From positions 1 through 60,000 of the forward strand of contig CAJNDS010000537.1 of assembly GCA_905221605.1 (NCBI GenBank): a stretch of 60,000 bases of DNA. The letters run 5' to 3'. Shown here piece by piece: positions 41,481-51,127 of the stretch (its first letter is position 1; every line of letters starts with the position of its first letter). This DNA is from Symbiodinium natans (Eukaryota; Sar; Dinophyceae; Suessiales; Symbiodiniaceae). The position numbers were made by a program, and so were the translations under genes. Under the pieces are notes generated by a model. That model did no database searches and was not told where the DNA came from. It saw nothing but the letters and a program-made list of their open reading frames with translations.

Positions 41481-41488
41481 AGCTGCAG

Positions 41489-41692
41489 ACTGAGACTGCC
41501 TCAAACCCTGACCATGAGAGCACTAGCGGAGCTGAAGCCCTCACGATGCCTCGTCGGACTGAAGACGGCCATGTCCCTGACGATGATGCGATCGTTTGCA
41601 CACCTGCCGACGATCGTGTGTGCAGAACCCCGACTACACCTGTGACTTCGGCCGAGCTGGCGCAGGACGAGGACGCAGGGGGGTCTCGTTAG
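41489..41692 (+). CDS. Candidate terminal exon, acidic/Thr-rich
   Basis: Acceptor TAGCTGCAG, 67 codons to TAG: TETASNPDHESTSGAEALTM, PRRTEDGHVPDDDAIVCT, RTPTTPVTSAELAQDED. No family recognised. Confidence 0.5.
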   Translation, partial: TETASNPDHESTSGAEALTMPRRTEDGHVPDDDAIVCTPADDRVCRTPTTPVTSAELAQDEDAGGSR

Positions 41693-41814
41693 CCCAAATG
41701 GCCGAGCATAGGCTTCTTAGCTTTTTGGCTTCCCCCTTAAGACGTGTACATGTGTCTGTAATAGTTTCAGGGAAACTTCTCTAGCATTTCGGAGAGGAAA
41801 TGGGAGAAATTTAG

Positions 41815-42054
41815 GACCTCAAGATCCGTCGGAGATCGCTTTCGCCCCCGAAGCGCGAACGTGCTCAACATCCGTCTCTGGACATCACGCGGCAAATCCG
41901 GCATGGCTTGTGCTCTTTGCCAAAAGATGAGTATGCTGAAGTGCTTGGCGAGCTCGAGAAGGGAGAGCCTGTTTTTGTCGACTTCGCCGGTGTCACTTAT
42001 AGACTAGACAAAGATATGCCGGATGCTGACACGGAGGATGGGCTTTCGGGGCAA
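41815..42054 (+). CDS. Candidate exon, unknown conserved-looking product
   Basis: Acceptor GAAATTTAG, GC donor GCTTTGC. 80 codons: DLKIRRRSLSPPKRERAQHP, GLCSLPKDEYAEVLGELEKG, EPVFVDFAGVTYRLDKDMPD. Clearly coding. It sits upstream of CCCTAAA repeats (42080-42178). Confidence 0.6.
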
Positions 42055-42199
42055 GCTTTGCAAACAACCCTAATAAACCCGAAGCCCTTAACCCTAAACC
42101 CTAAACCCTAAGCCTTAAACCCCAAACCCTAAACCCTAAACCCTAAACCCTAAACCCTAAACCTTAAACCCTAAACCCGAGCCCTGCATGTACGGCAAG

Positions 42200-42690
42200 G
42201 ACGAGCCAGACCGTGCCAGCTTCCAATCTCCACTCGTCACATCGCCCGTCCTGAACGCGGACCGGAGGGAAGGGAAGGGAGTGGAGAAATTACGAATTTC
42301 ATTTTCAGGCTTCAGAGGATCCATGGGTTCAGGTTCTTCAGAGGGTCCATGGGGCTTCTCTCCAAAACAGCTTAAGGCCCCAATATCAGCTTCACTTGAC
42401 CGCCAACCAGCCAGCAAGAAGAATGAAGTGAGGAATCCAGGGTCAACCTGACTCTCTGGAACTATAATGGTGCAGCTGCCACCTCACTAGGTCGAATATT
42501 AGCGCCAGGTCAGTCACTGCCTCATTTTCGGGCTTCTTCCTCCTTGTTCGTCCATCCCCAGTAGATTTCCATAACAAATTAACCGCGGGGTGAATGATGG
42601 ATTTCAAGGATGCAGCGGGAGAGCCAGACCGCGCCGTCACATCGCCTGTCCCGCCTGCAGAAAACGCGGACCGGAGGGAAGGGAGGGGGC
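42200..42690 (+). repeat. Duplicated exon-like block
   Basis: GAGCCAGACCG, CACATCGCC-GTCC and GAACGCGGACCGGAGGGAAG occur at 42204-42290 and again at 42620-42690. Both copies read EPDRA...VTSPV...NADRREG on the plus strand, in frames of 87 and 109 codons, so this may be a duplicated exon. Confidence 0.5.
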
Positions 42691-42789
42691 CTGCGTGCAA
42701 TCGTGGATTTGAGGTGTTGGCGCTTACGAAAGTCGGCACCACCAAGATAGACCCCCAAATAGTAGGGACCCCAATGAACTTCCAAGCAA

Positions 42790-42941
42790 GGAGACCCGCA
42801 TCCTTTGGCGCAGCAAGTGCTTCGCGAAGGAGGCAAGTTCATTCTGCTGACTTCTCCGTCGCAGCAGGGTGGCAGCAACCGCTTGAGCTTGTTGCGAGCG
42901 AAGCTGTTTCAGCTGGAAGATGAAGTCCATGTGTGCAGGCC
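42790..42941 (+). CDS. Methyltransferase-like exon (class I SAM-dependent, C-terminal part)
   Basis: Reads AQQVLREGGKFILLTSPS then a basic/Leu helix (NRLSLLRAKLFQLEDEVHV). VLREGGKFILLT matches the post-motif III strand of Rossmann-type methyltransferases (V-L-x-x-G-G-x-F). Upstream SAM-binding motifs are not visible, so only one exon of such a gene is here. GC donor GCCCGC suggested. Substrate unknown. Confidence 0.5.
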
Positions 42942-43189
42942 CGCAGGGCATGGAGTGTGCAGATGTTGCCTTGGTTGCTGGCATGTTCTTTAAACAATGT
43001 GTTGTTGCCCTCGTGGCTCCGAGGCGCAAGCTCGAAATGAAACCCACGCAAACCGGCAGCCAGCTCGCGGACATTGATCTGCAAGTGCCACGCTTCTCAG
43101 ACCCTGCTGGCTTGGGTGAACTTGAGAACACGTCCGATGTTGAGGCAGGCGGTGTCTTGCCTTGGTTACATGGCCGCTTCACACTTTGA
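42920..43189 (+). CDS. Candidate exon, unknown product
   Basis: An 89-codon frame with RRKLEMKPTQTGSQLADIDL and PRFSDPAGLGELENTSDVEA. It overlaps the end of the previous exon in another frame, so one boundary is wrong or an intron intervenes. Confidence 0.35.
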   Translation: MKSMCAGPQGMECADVALVAGMFFKQCVVALVAPRRKLEMKPTQTGSQLADIDLQVPRFSDPAGLGELENTSDVEAGGVLPWLHGRFTL

Positions 43190-43254
43190 AGTGTGTTTGC
43201 CATTTGTCGCGGCGATATTTCCGAAACAAAAAAAACTAAGGCTTCTGCAGACAG

Positions 43255-43440
43255 ATGCGTTTGGAACCCACGCATTTGAAGCCAGACGAGTCCTGCGACA
43301 GCAAGGCCGAGTCAATTGCCAGGAAGCACTGCCCACTTCTCGTTCGGGCGCGAGAAGAAATCAATGCTGGGGTTTGCGCAGCTTGGCGTGGATTGCGGGA
43401 TGCAGCGCAGCACGCGAGCAGAGCCGCGGTTGTGGGTTTT
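43255..43440 (+). CDS. Candidate first exon, unknown product
   Basis: ATG opens MRLEPTHLKPDESCDSKAES, IARKHCPLLVRAREEINAGV, CAAWRGLRDAAQHASRA before GGGTTTTGGG repeats. A second plus frame is open. Confidence 0.4.
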
Positions 43441-44060
43441 GGGTTTTGGGTTTTCGGCTTACGGCTTCGGGCTTAGGGTCTATAGGGTGTAGGGTTTAGG
43501 GTTTGGTGTTTAAGGTTTAGGGTTTAGGGTTTAGGGTTTAGGGTTGGGGGTTGAGGGTTGAGGGTTTAGGGTTTAGTGTTCGAGTCTGATCTCCAGAGCC
43601 CTTAGAGCCCGACTCCCATGCTACTCGTGGGCCCCGTAGCGTTTCTCAGAGCCCTTAAGAGCCCTTAGAAGGCCTAAACCCTAAACCCTAAACCCTAAAC
43701 CCTAAACCCTAAACCCTAAACCCCGCCCTTGAACCTTCGAGCACTTCCCTTAGAGCCCTTGGAGCCATTAGATCCCTTAGAGTTCTTGGAGCCCTGAAAG
43801 CCCTCTTAGGTTAGAACCCTTAGAGCCCTTAAAGCCCTTAGAAACCTTAGAACCCTTAGAGCCCCCGATCCCTTAGAGTCCTTAGGGCCCTTAGAGCTTG
43901 TAGATTATAGAGCCTTTATAGAGCTCTTAGAGCCCGTGCGGGCCCATAGAGCGCGCAGACCCCTAGACCCTAGGGGCACGTGGGCCCGTAGAGTTTAGGG
44001 TTAGGGTTTCGGGTTTAGTTGTTTCAGTGCTGTTCCGCATCAGCTGATTCATTCTGTCCC
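43441..44060. repeat. TTTAGGG array, CCCTAAA array and CCCTTAGAG repeats
   Basis: G-strand units to 43580; CCCTAAA at 43676-43725; then about 25 degenerate units of CCCTTAGAG (9-11 bp) to 43980. No gene. Confidence 0.75.
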
Positions 44061-44069
44061 ATTTTGCCC

Positions 44070-44640
44070 CGAGGTAGCAACGTCGTCCAAGCTGATCAAG
44101 CAGCGTGGCCTGTACACTACCAGTTCCTTCCGCCAAGGGGATATTGTTTTCACTCTACGTGACCAACGGTGGACTGCCACGGCGCTCCATGATGCGGGAC
44201 TGGGGCAGCATGAGTACATCCTGGTGGTGCCATGTGCCTAGGGCGCATGAGGGCAGTGGTGGGTTTCTCCTTCATGTCTATTCTTCTTGCGCGTGGACAC
44301 GTTTTCCTGGAGGCTTGGATGGGATTGGCCGAACAACGCAGTTTTACCTGCGGGGCGGACCGAGTGATTGCTGGACATACATGAACAGTTCAGGCCAGGC
44401 ATGACCGACATGTTTTTCCATGACCTGAAGCATTTTTCATGCACTGCTGCTTAGAACCTTATTCAGAAGCTTGCAGACCTTGCGTGGCAGGGAGAAATTA
44501 CGGTGGTGCCGAATGTGAAGTTGGTCTACTCGGATAAGATGAGAAATTTCGTTTCCTTCCAGGCATGCATGGACATCGAAGAAGGCTCCGAGCTCTTTTG
44601 GATTCATAGTCGCAATAAAAGTTGCGAGGCGAAAGCTCCA
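44070..44640 (+). CDS. SET-domain protein (probable lysine methyltransferase), fragmented
   Basis: Piece 1 (44070-44241): KQRGLYTTSSFRQGDIVFTL, the N-terminal SET motif (G-x-G/L-x-x-T-x-x-F-x-x-G-D). Piece 2 (about 44355-44398): CWTYMNSSGQ, the N-x-S region. Piece 3 (44491-44640): PNVKLVYSDKMRNFVSFQA and DIEEGSELFW, the C-terminal SET strand. Pieces 2 and 3 join in frame through a GC-AG intron (44399-44490). Between 1 and 2 the frame changes at a TAG, so an intron or a mutation intervenes. The canonical NHSC reads NSSG, so activity is doubtful. The family would methylate lysine with SAM. Part of the catalytic core is not visible. Confidence 0.6.
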
Positions 44641-44759
44641 CCTGCTGCCGAGGCTGTCTTCTACTGCGCAGGGTTCAAGTGTTGCAACCTGCCAACTTCA
44701 GGCTGCGTGCGACGCGGCAAGTGCTGCACCTGCTGAGGCGGTCTGGGGCTATGCAGATG

Positions 44760-44930
44760 CGTGTCAAAGGCGCTGTGCCTGTTGTGCCCCAGGACAGCAT
44801 CAAGAAAAGGAAGCACACGGGCAAGGCCGATGTGATGTCTTTATGGTTGAAGAAACGCGTTTCAGACGCGTGCCTGTTGTGCCCCAGGACAGCATCAAGA
44901 AGAAGAAGAAGAAGAAGCAGGCGCGCGCGG
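44760..44930. repeat. Duplicated CCCAGGACAGCATCAAGAA module
   Basis: TGCCTGTTGTGCCCCAGGAC AGCATCAAGAA occurs at 44778 and 44872; a looser copy (CTGCAGGACAACATCAAGGA) is at 45290. Open frames here encode Lys/Arg-rich tails. Confidence 0.7.
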
Positions 44931-44969
44931 ACCAGGCCGATGGGCCTCGGGCTGCTGCCCACCTCATAG

Positions 44970-45152
44970 GCAGTGCTGCTGCTAACCTTGCATGGGCAGG
45001 CTGCGCACGATGCTGCGCCTGCTGCAGCGCACGACGCAGCGCACGACGCAGCAAATGCTGCGCCTGCTGACGACGCAGCAAATGCTGCGCCTGCTGACGA
45101 CGCAGCAAATGCTGCACCTGCTGCTGAGGCTGGCCTTGCAGTCACGTCTTGA
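44970..45152 (+). CDS. Candidate exon, Ala-rich APADDAAN repeats
   Basis: Acceptor CACCTCATAG, 60 codons to TGA. A hydrophobic start (AVLLLTLHGQ) is followed by HDAA repeats and three APADDAANA repeats of 8 residues (24 bp). The other frames of this repeat also stay open. It could be the tail of a protein related to the SET gene upstream, which also has PPAAEA. Confidence 0.45.
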   Translation, partial: AVLLLTLHGQAAHDAAPAAAHDAAHDAANAAPADDAANAAPADDAANAAPAAEAGLAVTS

Positions 45153-45195
45153 ATTGCGCAGGGGCGAGAAGGGACTGTTGCAGTGAGGCTGCGCG

Positions 45196-45261
45196 CATGA
45201 GCGAGGCTAACGATGCGACCAATGTTGCGCCTGCTGCCAAGGCTGCTTTTGGCTGGGGGTA
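45196..45261 (+). CDS. Candidate short ORF, MSEANDATNVAPAAKAAFGWG
   Basis: A 21-codon frame sharing the N-A-A/V-P-A motif with the Ala-rich exon just upstream. Probably a diverged copy of that module. Confidence 0.3.
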
Positions 45262-45488
45262 GGGCTCGAAGGATGATGTGCTGAGCAGTGCTGCAGGACA
45301 ACATCAAGGAAGCAGCGCGGAGACAAGGCCAAAATCACGTTCACACGCGTGTCAGAAGCACTGTGTCTCTCCTGCCCCCTGATGCCAGGAAACTGCAATG
45401 GATCCCGAGGAATCTGCGTTGGCTTGCCAGTTCACTGTGCTCGCCTTGGTTCAGCCAGCAAAATTAATGTCGCGCAGCTAGCAATCTT

Positions 45489-45614
45489 ATGACGCGTCAG
45501 GTGGCGCAGCTGAGAACGCGCTTGAGTGAGCTTGGTGCCAAAGTGAATGGCGCAAAAATCGTGCTGGTGAGAAGAGTGCTGGCAGCGGAGCTGGCCGCAC
45601 GGGGAAACACGTAA
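45489..45614 (+). CDS. SAP-like domain ORF
   Basis: 41 codons. QVAQLRTRLSELGAKVNGAK then IVLVRRVLAAELAARG fits the SAP helix-turn-helix pattern (L-x-x-x-L-x-x-x-G-x-x-x-x-G-x-x-x-x-L-x-x-R-L), which binds AT-rich DNA in nuclear proteins. Alone it is too short for a full protein, so it is probably one exon. Confidence 0.45.
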   Translation: MTRQVAQLRTRLSELGAKVNGAKIVLVRRVLAAELAARGNT

Positions 45615-46124
45615 TTAGTATTGGAAGCACTCATGGGGGACACTCGCAGGCTTGCCCGTTTCTGTGTGGTCAAAAGTGTTGTCGAGCAGATCAGAGCCCG
45701 AAAGCCACACTACAGCCTGAAACCCTAAGCTTTGGCGACTTCGGGGCTCTTCCGGCAGGCCTTCGTCTGCGTCTTGTCCGTAGACAGCTGCTTGGTGGCA
45801 TCTTCAAACCTGAAAGCAGTTGGTAGGGAACCTAAACCTTGTTGAGGCCTGATCAAGATCAGGTATGGGAGTCAGCCTGCTTTGCAAGCCATGTTTCCAT
45901 AGTGTATAGGCAATGGACTCTGGCAAGTATGTCCGCCAACCAAACCGAGGCCTGCATCCAAGCGACTGCGACGGAGTGACCCAGCAAAGAGCTCGACGAC
46001 AAGTCCGCGAGGCAGCCGGTGTTTTCAGGGTTGCGGCACTTTGCAGTCGACTCACAGTGCAATTCCTGCTAAAACATTGCTTCTATAGGCTCAATGAAGG
46101 GTCTGTCCAGAAGAATCTGCATCC

Positions 46125-48304
46125 ATGGCCGAAGCTCTGCAGATTGTGTCTGTGTCTGACAGCGAAGACAAGCCTAAGCGACCCAGGAAATCCTACAACC
46201 CCTTGGACAGCGCGCAGTACTCTTTTGACACAGAGGTCCGATTTCAGAGCAGCAGCGCGCAGAGACTGAAGAGGACTTCTTTCTACGAGCCTGTCGATGG
46301 TGGATGGACAAGCAAGAGCAGCAGCTGGGAAAATTGTCGTCACCGTATACCACGAAGTCAGATCGCAGGGCCACTTGTATTTGTGTTGAGGGCAGCAACT
46401 GTTACTCGAGGAAAGGAAAGAGCTTCCAGCTCAGAGGCACTGTGGCTTGGTCCGGTCGGCATGTTGCTGTGCATCTCGACATATCCGTTGCTGGCAGCTG
46501 CAGCGGCACCCCTCGGAAGCTCCGTGCGGATGCCGCATCTGCATCGCCAGCAACTGTGAAAGACAAAAAGCACGTGCAGCGCGCCATGTCTGAACTCAGG
46601 GACGCTGGAGAAACCGTAACTCCCACCAGAGTGGCGAGGAAACTGGCTGGTGCAAGATGAATGCCCGATCCATCCGCTACTTCGTCTGGTCCAAGAACAA
46701 GCAGCTTCTGCTGAAGGATGGACAGGCCAAACCTTCACGGAAGCAGCAGCCGCCAACTGTTTCGAAGGCAGACTGGGATGCTTTCATCGAGGGCCACAAG
46801 GATCCTGCTGGTTTGCTGCTCTTTACAACGGCGACGCCAGGTGGAGTTGGAAAATGGCCTTCCGGTAAAGTGTTCGTAATAATGAGGCTAACATTATTTT
46901 GCATCCCGAGGTGGCTCGTACATTTGCCTGTTCCCACCGGTGTTGGATGAGCTGCAGCTGCTCCACCAGCAGGGGTACTTGACAAAGGTCCTGCTTGCCA
47001 GCGACGCAACATTCAATTTGGAACGGGACGAGTGGACTTACACAGCCGTGACGACTGTGTACCGCTGTCTGGATCATCGCTGGAGGAAGAGCGGCTTCTT
47101 CTTGGGAATGGCCCGCCACAACCGGGAGCTTGGGGCCGTTCACCAGCGGGCTTTGCATGCGGTGCACGCCGCGCTACAAGAGCGAAACCTTCCTACTGCT
47201 TGTCAGCTCCATACAGATTGGTTTCCGGGAATGAAAGAAGCTGGACGGGCAGTGGCAGCGTCCATGAAATACATTCCCGGGATCGAACATTTGCTCCATA
47301 ACGTCTCCAAGAGTCGGAATCGGGCAGAGGGGGGTGAGATGCTGAGAGTGCCACGCCTGAAGGCCAGACCCCTGCATGTCATGGCATCCACCGTGCACAC
47401 TTTGGCTTTGCTTCCTACGCTTTCCCTGCACATCATCGCCTTGAGAGTCTGGCTGGCGAGAGTGGCCGATGCTGACGGCTGGAATGAGCCCAGAGTGGTG
47501 CGAGTATTTTCGCAAGCAATATTGCTACACAGCAACCCTCCAGGCAGACAAATATGGGCAGGCGGAGTGTCTGGCCACAAGGTGGTGGTATGGCCACATG
47601 TCCACCGTCATTCCAGGACATCCTCCTTCGCAACAGCAAGCCGAGCAAAGTCACAGGGCACTGAAGCGGGCCATCTCCAACAGCCCGACCAGGACTTTGC
47701 GGTTCAAATGTGCAAGGTTTAGGGTGTTGGGGGATAGGGTTTAAGGCTGGGTGCTCCTTTGGGGCTTAGAGTGTAGGTCGTGCTTCAAAGGACTGCCATT
47801 GATGTGTTGAAGACTGCGAAGGAAGCAGCGGGTCTCTGGAGGGAAAGAACGGCGCTGGAGAGCAGTTACAACCTCTTCACCCCAGCAGGCTACACCGGTA
47901 CGGTTCCCCTGAACCCAGATGCTTGGATGACGAGCCCTGGCAATGTGCTCTATCGCAATCGTCTCCCCGCCTTGGGAACCATGGCCATGCCGACCATCCA
48001 TCGCATCTTGGAGGACGCTCGGCGCCGTCCAGGCACCATTGTGGAAAAATCTCGATCTCGAGGCAGCGGCCGGTGCTTCTTCATGAAATGCGGCGTTCCC
48101 GAGGAGCTGGACGTCGCCAGAATAGAGTACCTTTGGCGACAACTTCAGGAGAAAAACCTTGACCGTTTGCAGAGGTTACTCGAGGAGGGTGGGGCTCTGG
48201 TTGACCAGAAGATGCTGTTCAAGAAGCTCCGCGAGGACTGGATCGACTTGTGCTTCGTGGCGCACGTACAGCATGGGGCAGGCAAGGTCCGCGTTCAACA
48301 CTAA
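46125..48304 (+). pseudogene. MULE-like DDE transposase, frameshifted, two introns
   Basis: Coding segments run 46125-46330 (MAEALQIVSVSDSEDKPKRP), about 46330-46650 (a Cys-rich block with RATCICVEGSNCYSRKGKSF), 46657-47480, 47469-47690 and 47777-48301. The catalytic triad can be placed: Asp in LLASDATFN (47003-47005), Asp in QLHTDWFPGMKEA (47216-47218) and Glu in PSQQQAEQSHRALK (47643-47645). The last has the P-x-x-Q-x-x-E-x-x-H form of transposases that cut DNA. Intron 46865-46910 (46 bp, GTAAAG...CCCGAG) joins WPS to GGSYICLFPP in frame. The intron at about 47718-47776 begins GTTTAGGG. At least three shifts of frame (near 46330, 46650 and 47480, plus one near 47690) cannot be explained by introns, so this is a decayed copy. 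The TIRs of the parent element were not found. Confidence 0.65.
47718..47776 (+). other. Transposase intron built from telomere-like repeat
   Basis: GTTTAGGGTGTTGGGGGATA... to ...AGAGTGTAG. It joins VQMCK to VVLQRTAIDVLKTAKEAA in frame. About half of it is degenerate TTTAGGG. Confidence 0.6.
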
Positions 48305-48472
48305 CACTAGCCCGCGGTTCTAGTTCGGTCACCTACATTTCTTCGTTTTGGGCACCGGGCAGGCGAGCCTTCAACAACTTGCTCCTGCTTTTTCTTCCGT
48401 CGAAAAGGCCACTGTTCACATGCTTACGCCATCCTGAGTCGTCTTGGCATCCGATTGTTTCCAAGCCAGACC

Positions 48473-48697
48473 ATGGCAACAGCCGCAGACGCTCCGATTG
48501 CTTTTGATTCAGAAGCTTCTTCGCAGGCCCCGTGACGTAGAGTTGGCAAGAAAGCTAGACGGTCCCGGCCTGAATATAGGCCGCGGCCGGTGGTTCCGCG
48601 CCCAGACGAAGCAGATGGCGAAGCCGCTCAGCCTGCTAGACGTCGGAAGGCTAGAGTTTTGCAACCCCAGCGGGCCGTAAGGCCGCGCCGGCGTTAA
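48473..48697 (+). CDS. Arg/Pro-rich small ORF with one in-frame TGA
   Basis: ATG at 48473 opens MATAADAPIAFDSEASSQAP, then TGA at 48533-48535, then the same frame continues RRVGKKARRSRPEYRPRP, VVPRPDEADGEAAQPARRR and QRAVRPRRR to TAA. The basic tail suggests nucleic-acid binding. TGA flanked by CCG and CGT is one C-to-T step from CGA (Arg). Either a recent pseudogene, a readthrough stop, or two ORFs. Confidence 0.4.
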
Positions 48698-48934
48698 GGA
48701 GGACTAGTCGGCCGAAGCTCACTTTTTGCGTGCAGACAAGTGCAATTTCAGAGTAGTCGCGTTTACTGTCATTTATATAATGCGTCAGAACCCTTAGCCG
48801 GGAGATAGTTCTTTGCCTGATCTGCAGCGCCAAGCTTCAGCCCTTCGAACCCGTAGTAACCTCCTGAGGAGGGGAGGCGGGCGAATGGCCGCTAGACTGC
48901 TGGCATTGTGCTTCTTGTTGAAGCAAGCCTGAGG

Positions 48935-48997
48935 ATGTGGAATCTGCTCTTTTCATACTCCCACTCCCACGTACGAGGCGTTTACTTTGGTGAGCAG
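48935..48997 (+). CDS. Candidate first exon, unknown product
   Basis: ATG opens MWNLLFSYSHSHVRGVYFGE Q to donor GTAACC. The frame otherwise continues 25 more codons into repeat. Confidence 0.35.
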
Positions 48998-49178
48998 GTA
49001 ACCCAGCCTTGTATGCAGCAGCACTTTCGCTATGGCAGACGGGGCATCACCCTAAACCCTAACACTAAACAATAAACTCTAAACCCTAAACTCTAAACCC
49101 TAAAGTCCTAAACCCCAGACCCTAAACCCCAGACCCTAAACCCTCATAGAGGAAGCCCATAAGTCATTTCTTCGCCAG

Positions 49179-49233
49179 GTGGAGGGTGGAGGTATCGCCG
49201 AGAGGGCGAATCAGGAGCTGAAGAAGTGCCACA
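49179..49233 (+). CDS. Candidate exon, coiled-coil-like
   Basis: Acceptor CTTCGCCAG, donor GTTTAAGC. Reads VEGGGIAERANQELKKCH. The next island (49311) starts in a different phase, so they do not join directly. Confidence 0.5.
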
Positions 49234-49310
49234 GTTTAAGCTTAGGGCTTATAGGGCCTACGGTTGAGGGTCTAGGGTTTAGGTGTAAGGGTTTCACGTT
49301 TAGGTTGAAG

Positions 49311-49368
49311 CTGGAGGATGCTGTCACGAAGCTCCACTCCCTTCACCTGAAGCGATTTTGGCAAGAGG
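49311..49368 (+). CDS. Candidate exon, helical
   Basis: Acceptor TAGGTTGAAG, donor GTTTGGGG. Reads LEDAVTKLHSLHLKRFWQE. Confidence 0.5.
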
Positions 49369-49526
49369 GTTTGGGGACTTCAGGTGTAGAGACTGTGGGT
49401 TTAGGGTTTTCGGTCTGGGGTGGTGCATGATTTTGGTTTTCGGGTTTACGGCCCATTTAGGGCTTGCAGTGTCAAGGCCAGGGTCCAGGGTGTAGGGTCC
49501 GGGGTGTAAGAAACCCTAAACTCAAG

Positions 49527-49610
49527 TCTGACGCCAGATGGCGACCTCCGGCGACCCCCGAACAGCAGCGCTGCTGTGAAGCAGGGCAGGGCTCAGGTGT
49601 TTCTCGGCGG
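49527..49610 (+). CDS. Candidate exon, unknown product
   Basis: Acceptor AACTCAAG; the donor GTTTCGGG is the first array unit. Reads LTPDGDLRRPPNSSAAVKQG then RAQVFLG. Confidence 0.5.
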
Positions 49611-49712
49611 GTTTCGGGTTTAGGGTTTAGGGCTTCGGGTTTAGGGGTTACGGTGTGTAGGGTTTAGGGTTTAGAGCTAGGGGTTTCCCCTAAACCCAAG
49701 AGAAAAAAACAG

Positions 49713-49786
49713 AAAACGCCTGCTTCCTGCCACCAGTAGACAGGCCGCCCGGAGCCAACGTGGATGTCGGCGAAAACAGAGTGTAG
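49713..49786 (+). CDS. Candidate terminal exon, unknown product
   Basis: Acceptor AAAAACAG, 23 codons (NACFLPPVDRPPGANVDVGE NRV) and TAG from GTGTAGGG. Preceded by degenerate repeats. Confidence 0.45.
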
Positions 49787-49804
49787 GGCGTAGGGCTTAG
49801 GGTT

Positions 49805-50080
49805 GACGAGTATATATTTTTTATACATGCATTTTTACATATAAATAAATAAATATACATATATATATATAGGCATATGTATATATATATATATATATAT
49901 GTATTAATGTCTATGTGTGTGTAAGATGAATATGTGTATGACACTGCAAAGGCTAGGTCGATGCCATTTATTGTTGTTCTCTTTTGCGCTGTTGCTGTTG
50001 TTTTTTTTGCGCCGTTACTGCTGTTCTCTTTTGCGCTGTTACTGTTCCTTTTCTTTGTGCCGTTACTTGGCGCTCTCGAA
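49805..50080. repeat. AT microsatellite and CTGTTACTGTTCT repeats
   Basis: ATAT tracts (49805-49915), then four copies of CTTTTGCGCTGTTACTGTT-like 30-bp units (49970-50068). Confidence 0.85.
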
Positions 50081-50081
50081 A

Positions 50082-50345
50082 ACCCTAAACCCTAAACCCT
50101 AAACCCTAAACCCTAAACCCTAAACCCTAAACCCTAAACCCTAAACCCTAAACCCTAAACCCTAAACCCTAAACCCTAAACCCTAAACCCTAAACCCTAA
50201 ACCCTAAACCCTTAAACCTAAAACCCAAAACCCTAAACCCTAAACCCTAAACCCTAAACCTAAACCCAAACCCTAAAACAAACCCTACCCCAACCCTTAA
50301 ACCCTAAACCTAAACCCTAACCCCCTAAACAAACCCTAAACCCTA
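50082..50345. repeat. CCCTAAA array
   Basis: A near-perfect array to 50210, then degenerate units. Confidence 0.92.
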
Positions 50346-50440
50346 AACCCCAAAACCCCCCCAAACCCCAAACCCCAAGCCCGAAGCCCCAAGCCCGAAG
50401 CCCCGAGCCCTACACCCCAACAGCCTCTGCCCCCTGCCAG

Positions 50441-50506
50441 ACATCGACCAACGGAGCTCCAGTGGGGTGGTTCCCCATGACTTGCCCCCGGGCTGGCAAG
50501 AATGGG
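50441..50506 (+). CDS. Candidate exon with the start of a WW domain
   Basis: Acceptor CCCCTGCCAG; the donor is the first GTTTAGGG. Reads IDQRSSSGVVPHDLPPGWQE W. L-P-P-G-W-x-E-W is the classic N-terminal strand of WW domains, which bind proline-rich peptides. The rest of the domain would be in the next exon, which I did not find. Confidence 0.55.
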
Positions 50507-50915
50507 GTTTAGGGCTTAGGGTTTAGGGTTTAGGGCTTAGGGCTTAGGGCTTCGGGCTTCGGGCTTCGGGCTTTGGGCTTTGGGCTTAGGGCTTGGAGGG
50601 TTTAGAAGTTTAGGGGTTTAGGGGTCTCAAGTTTTATGGTTGGGAGTTTTCGTGTCGGGTTTGAGGGCTTGTGGTTTGGCGGGTTTAGACCTCTCACTGG
50701 GCCAAGAAGCGAGCTTCCCCAAGCCTTCGCGCTTGGCTGGTAGTGAGAGTCATTAGAGCTAAATCTGAGGTTCAGGCCATAGAGCTCTGCTGTTGTAGCT
50801 GAGGGTTGGGAGGTGGGCTAGGGTCGATAGTTGCCCCTACTTGCAACCCTACTGGTAAGTACCCCTAAACACTAAACCCAAAACCCTAAACCCTTAGACC
50901 CTGAACCCTGAACCC

Positions 50916-51030
50916 TAAACCCTAAACCCTAAACCCTAAACCCTAAACCCTAAACCCTAAACCCTAAACCCTAAACCCTAAACCCTAAACCCTAAACCCT
51001 AAACCCTAAACCCTAAACCCTAAACCCTAA
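50916..51030. repeat. CCCTAAA array
   Basis: Near-perfect array immediately 5' of an exon. Confidence 0.92.
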
Positions 51031-51041
51031 ACCCCAAGCAG

Positions 51042-51117
51042 GCTGCTGCAAAGCGACTTCGGCCGCCTCCTGGACCAAATCCACCGCTCGTGCGCGGCTC
51101 GGAGCTTGCCGCTTTAG
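51042..51117 (+). CDS. Candidate terminal exon, unknown product
   Basis: Acceptor CCAAGCAG, 24 codons (LLQSDFGRLLDQIHRSCAAR SLPL), with TAG from CTTTAGGG. Coding in character. Confidence 0.5.
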
Positions 51118-51127
51118 GGGCTTTCGG

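Noticed and set aside
41032-41601. 189-codon minus-strand ORF
   Set aside because: Covers two diverged copies of a repeat block; several frames are open and none resembles a family.
39960-41705. Dinoflagellate spliced-leader relics near GGCTCAAG (39968) and CCCAAATGGCC (41693)
   Set aside because: Only 8-11 bases match; the conserved 22-nt leader is not present.
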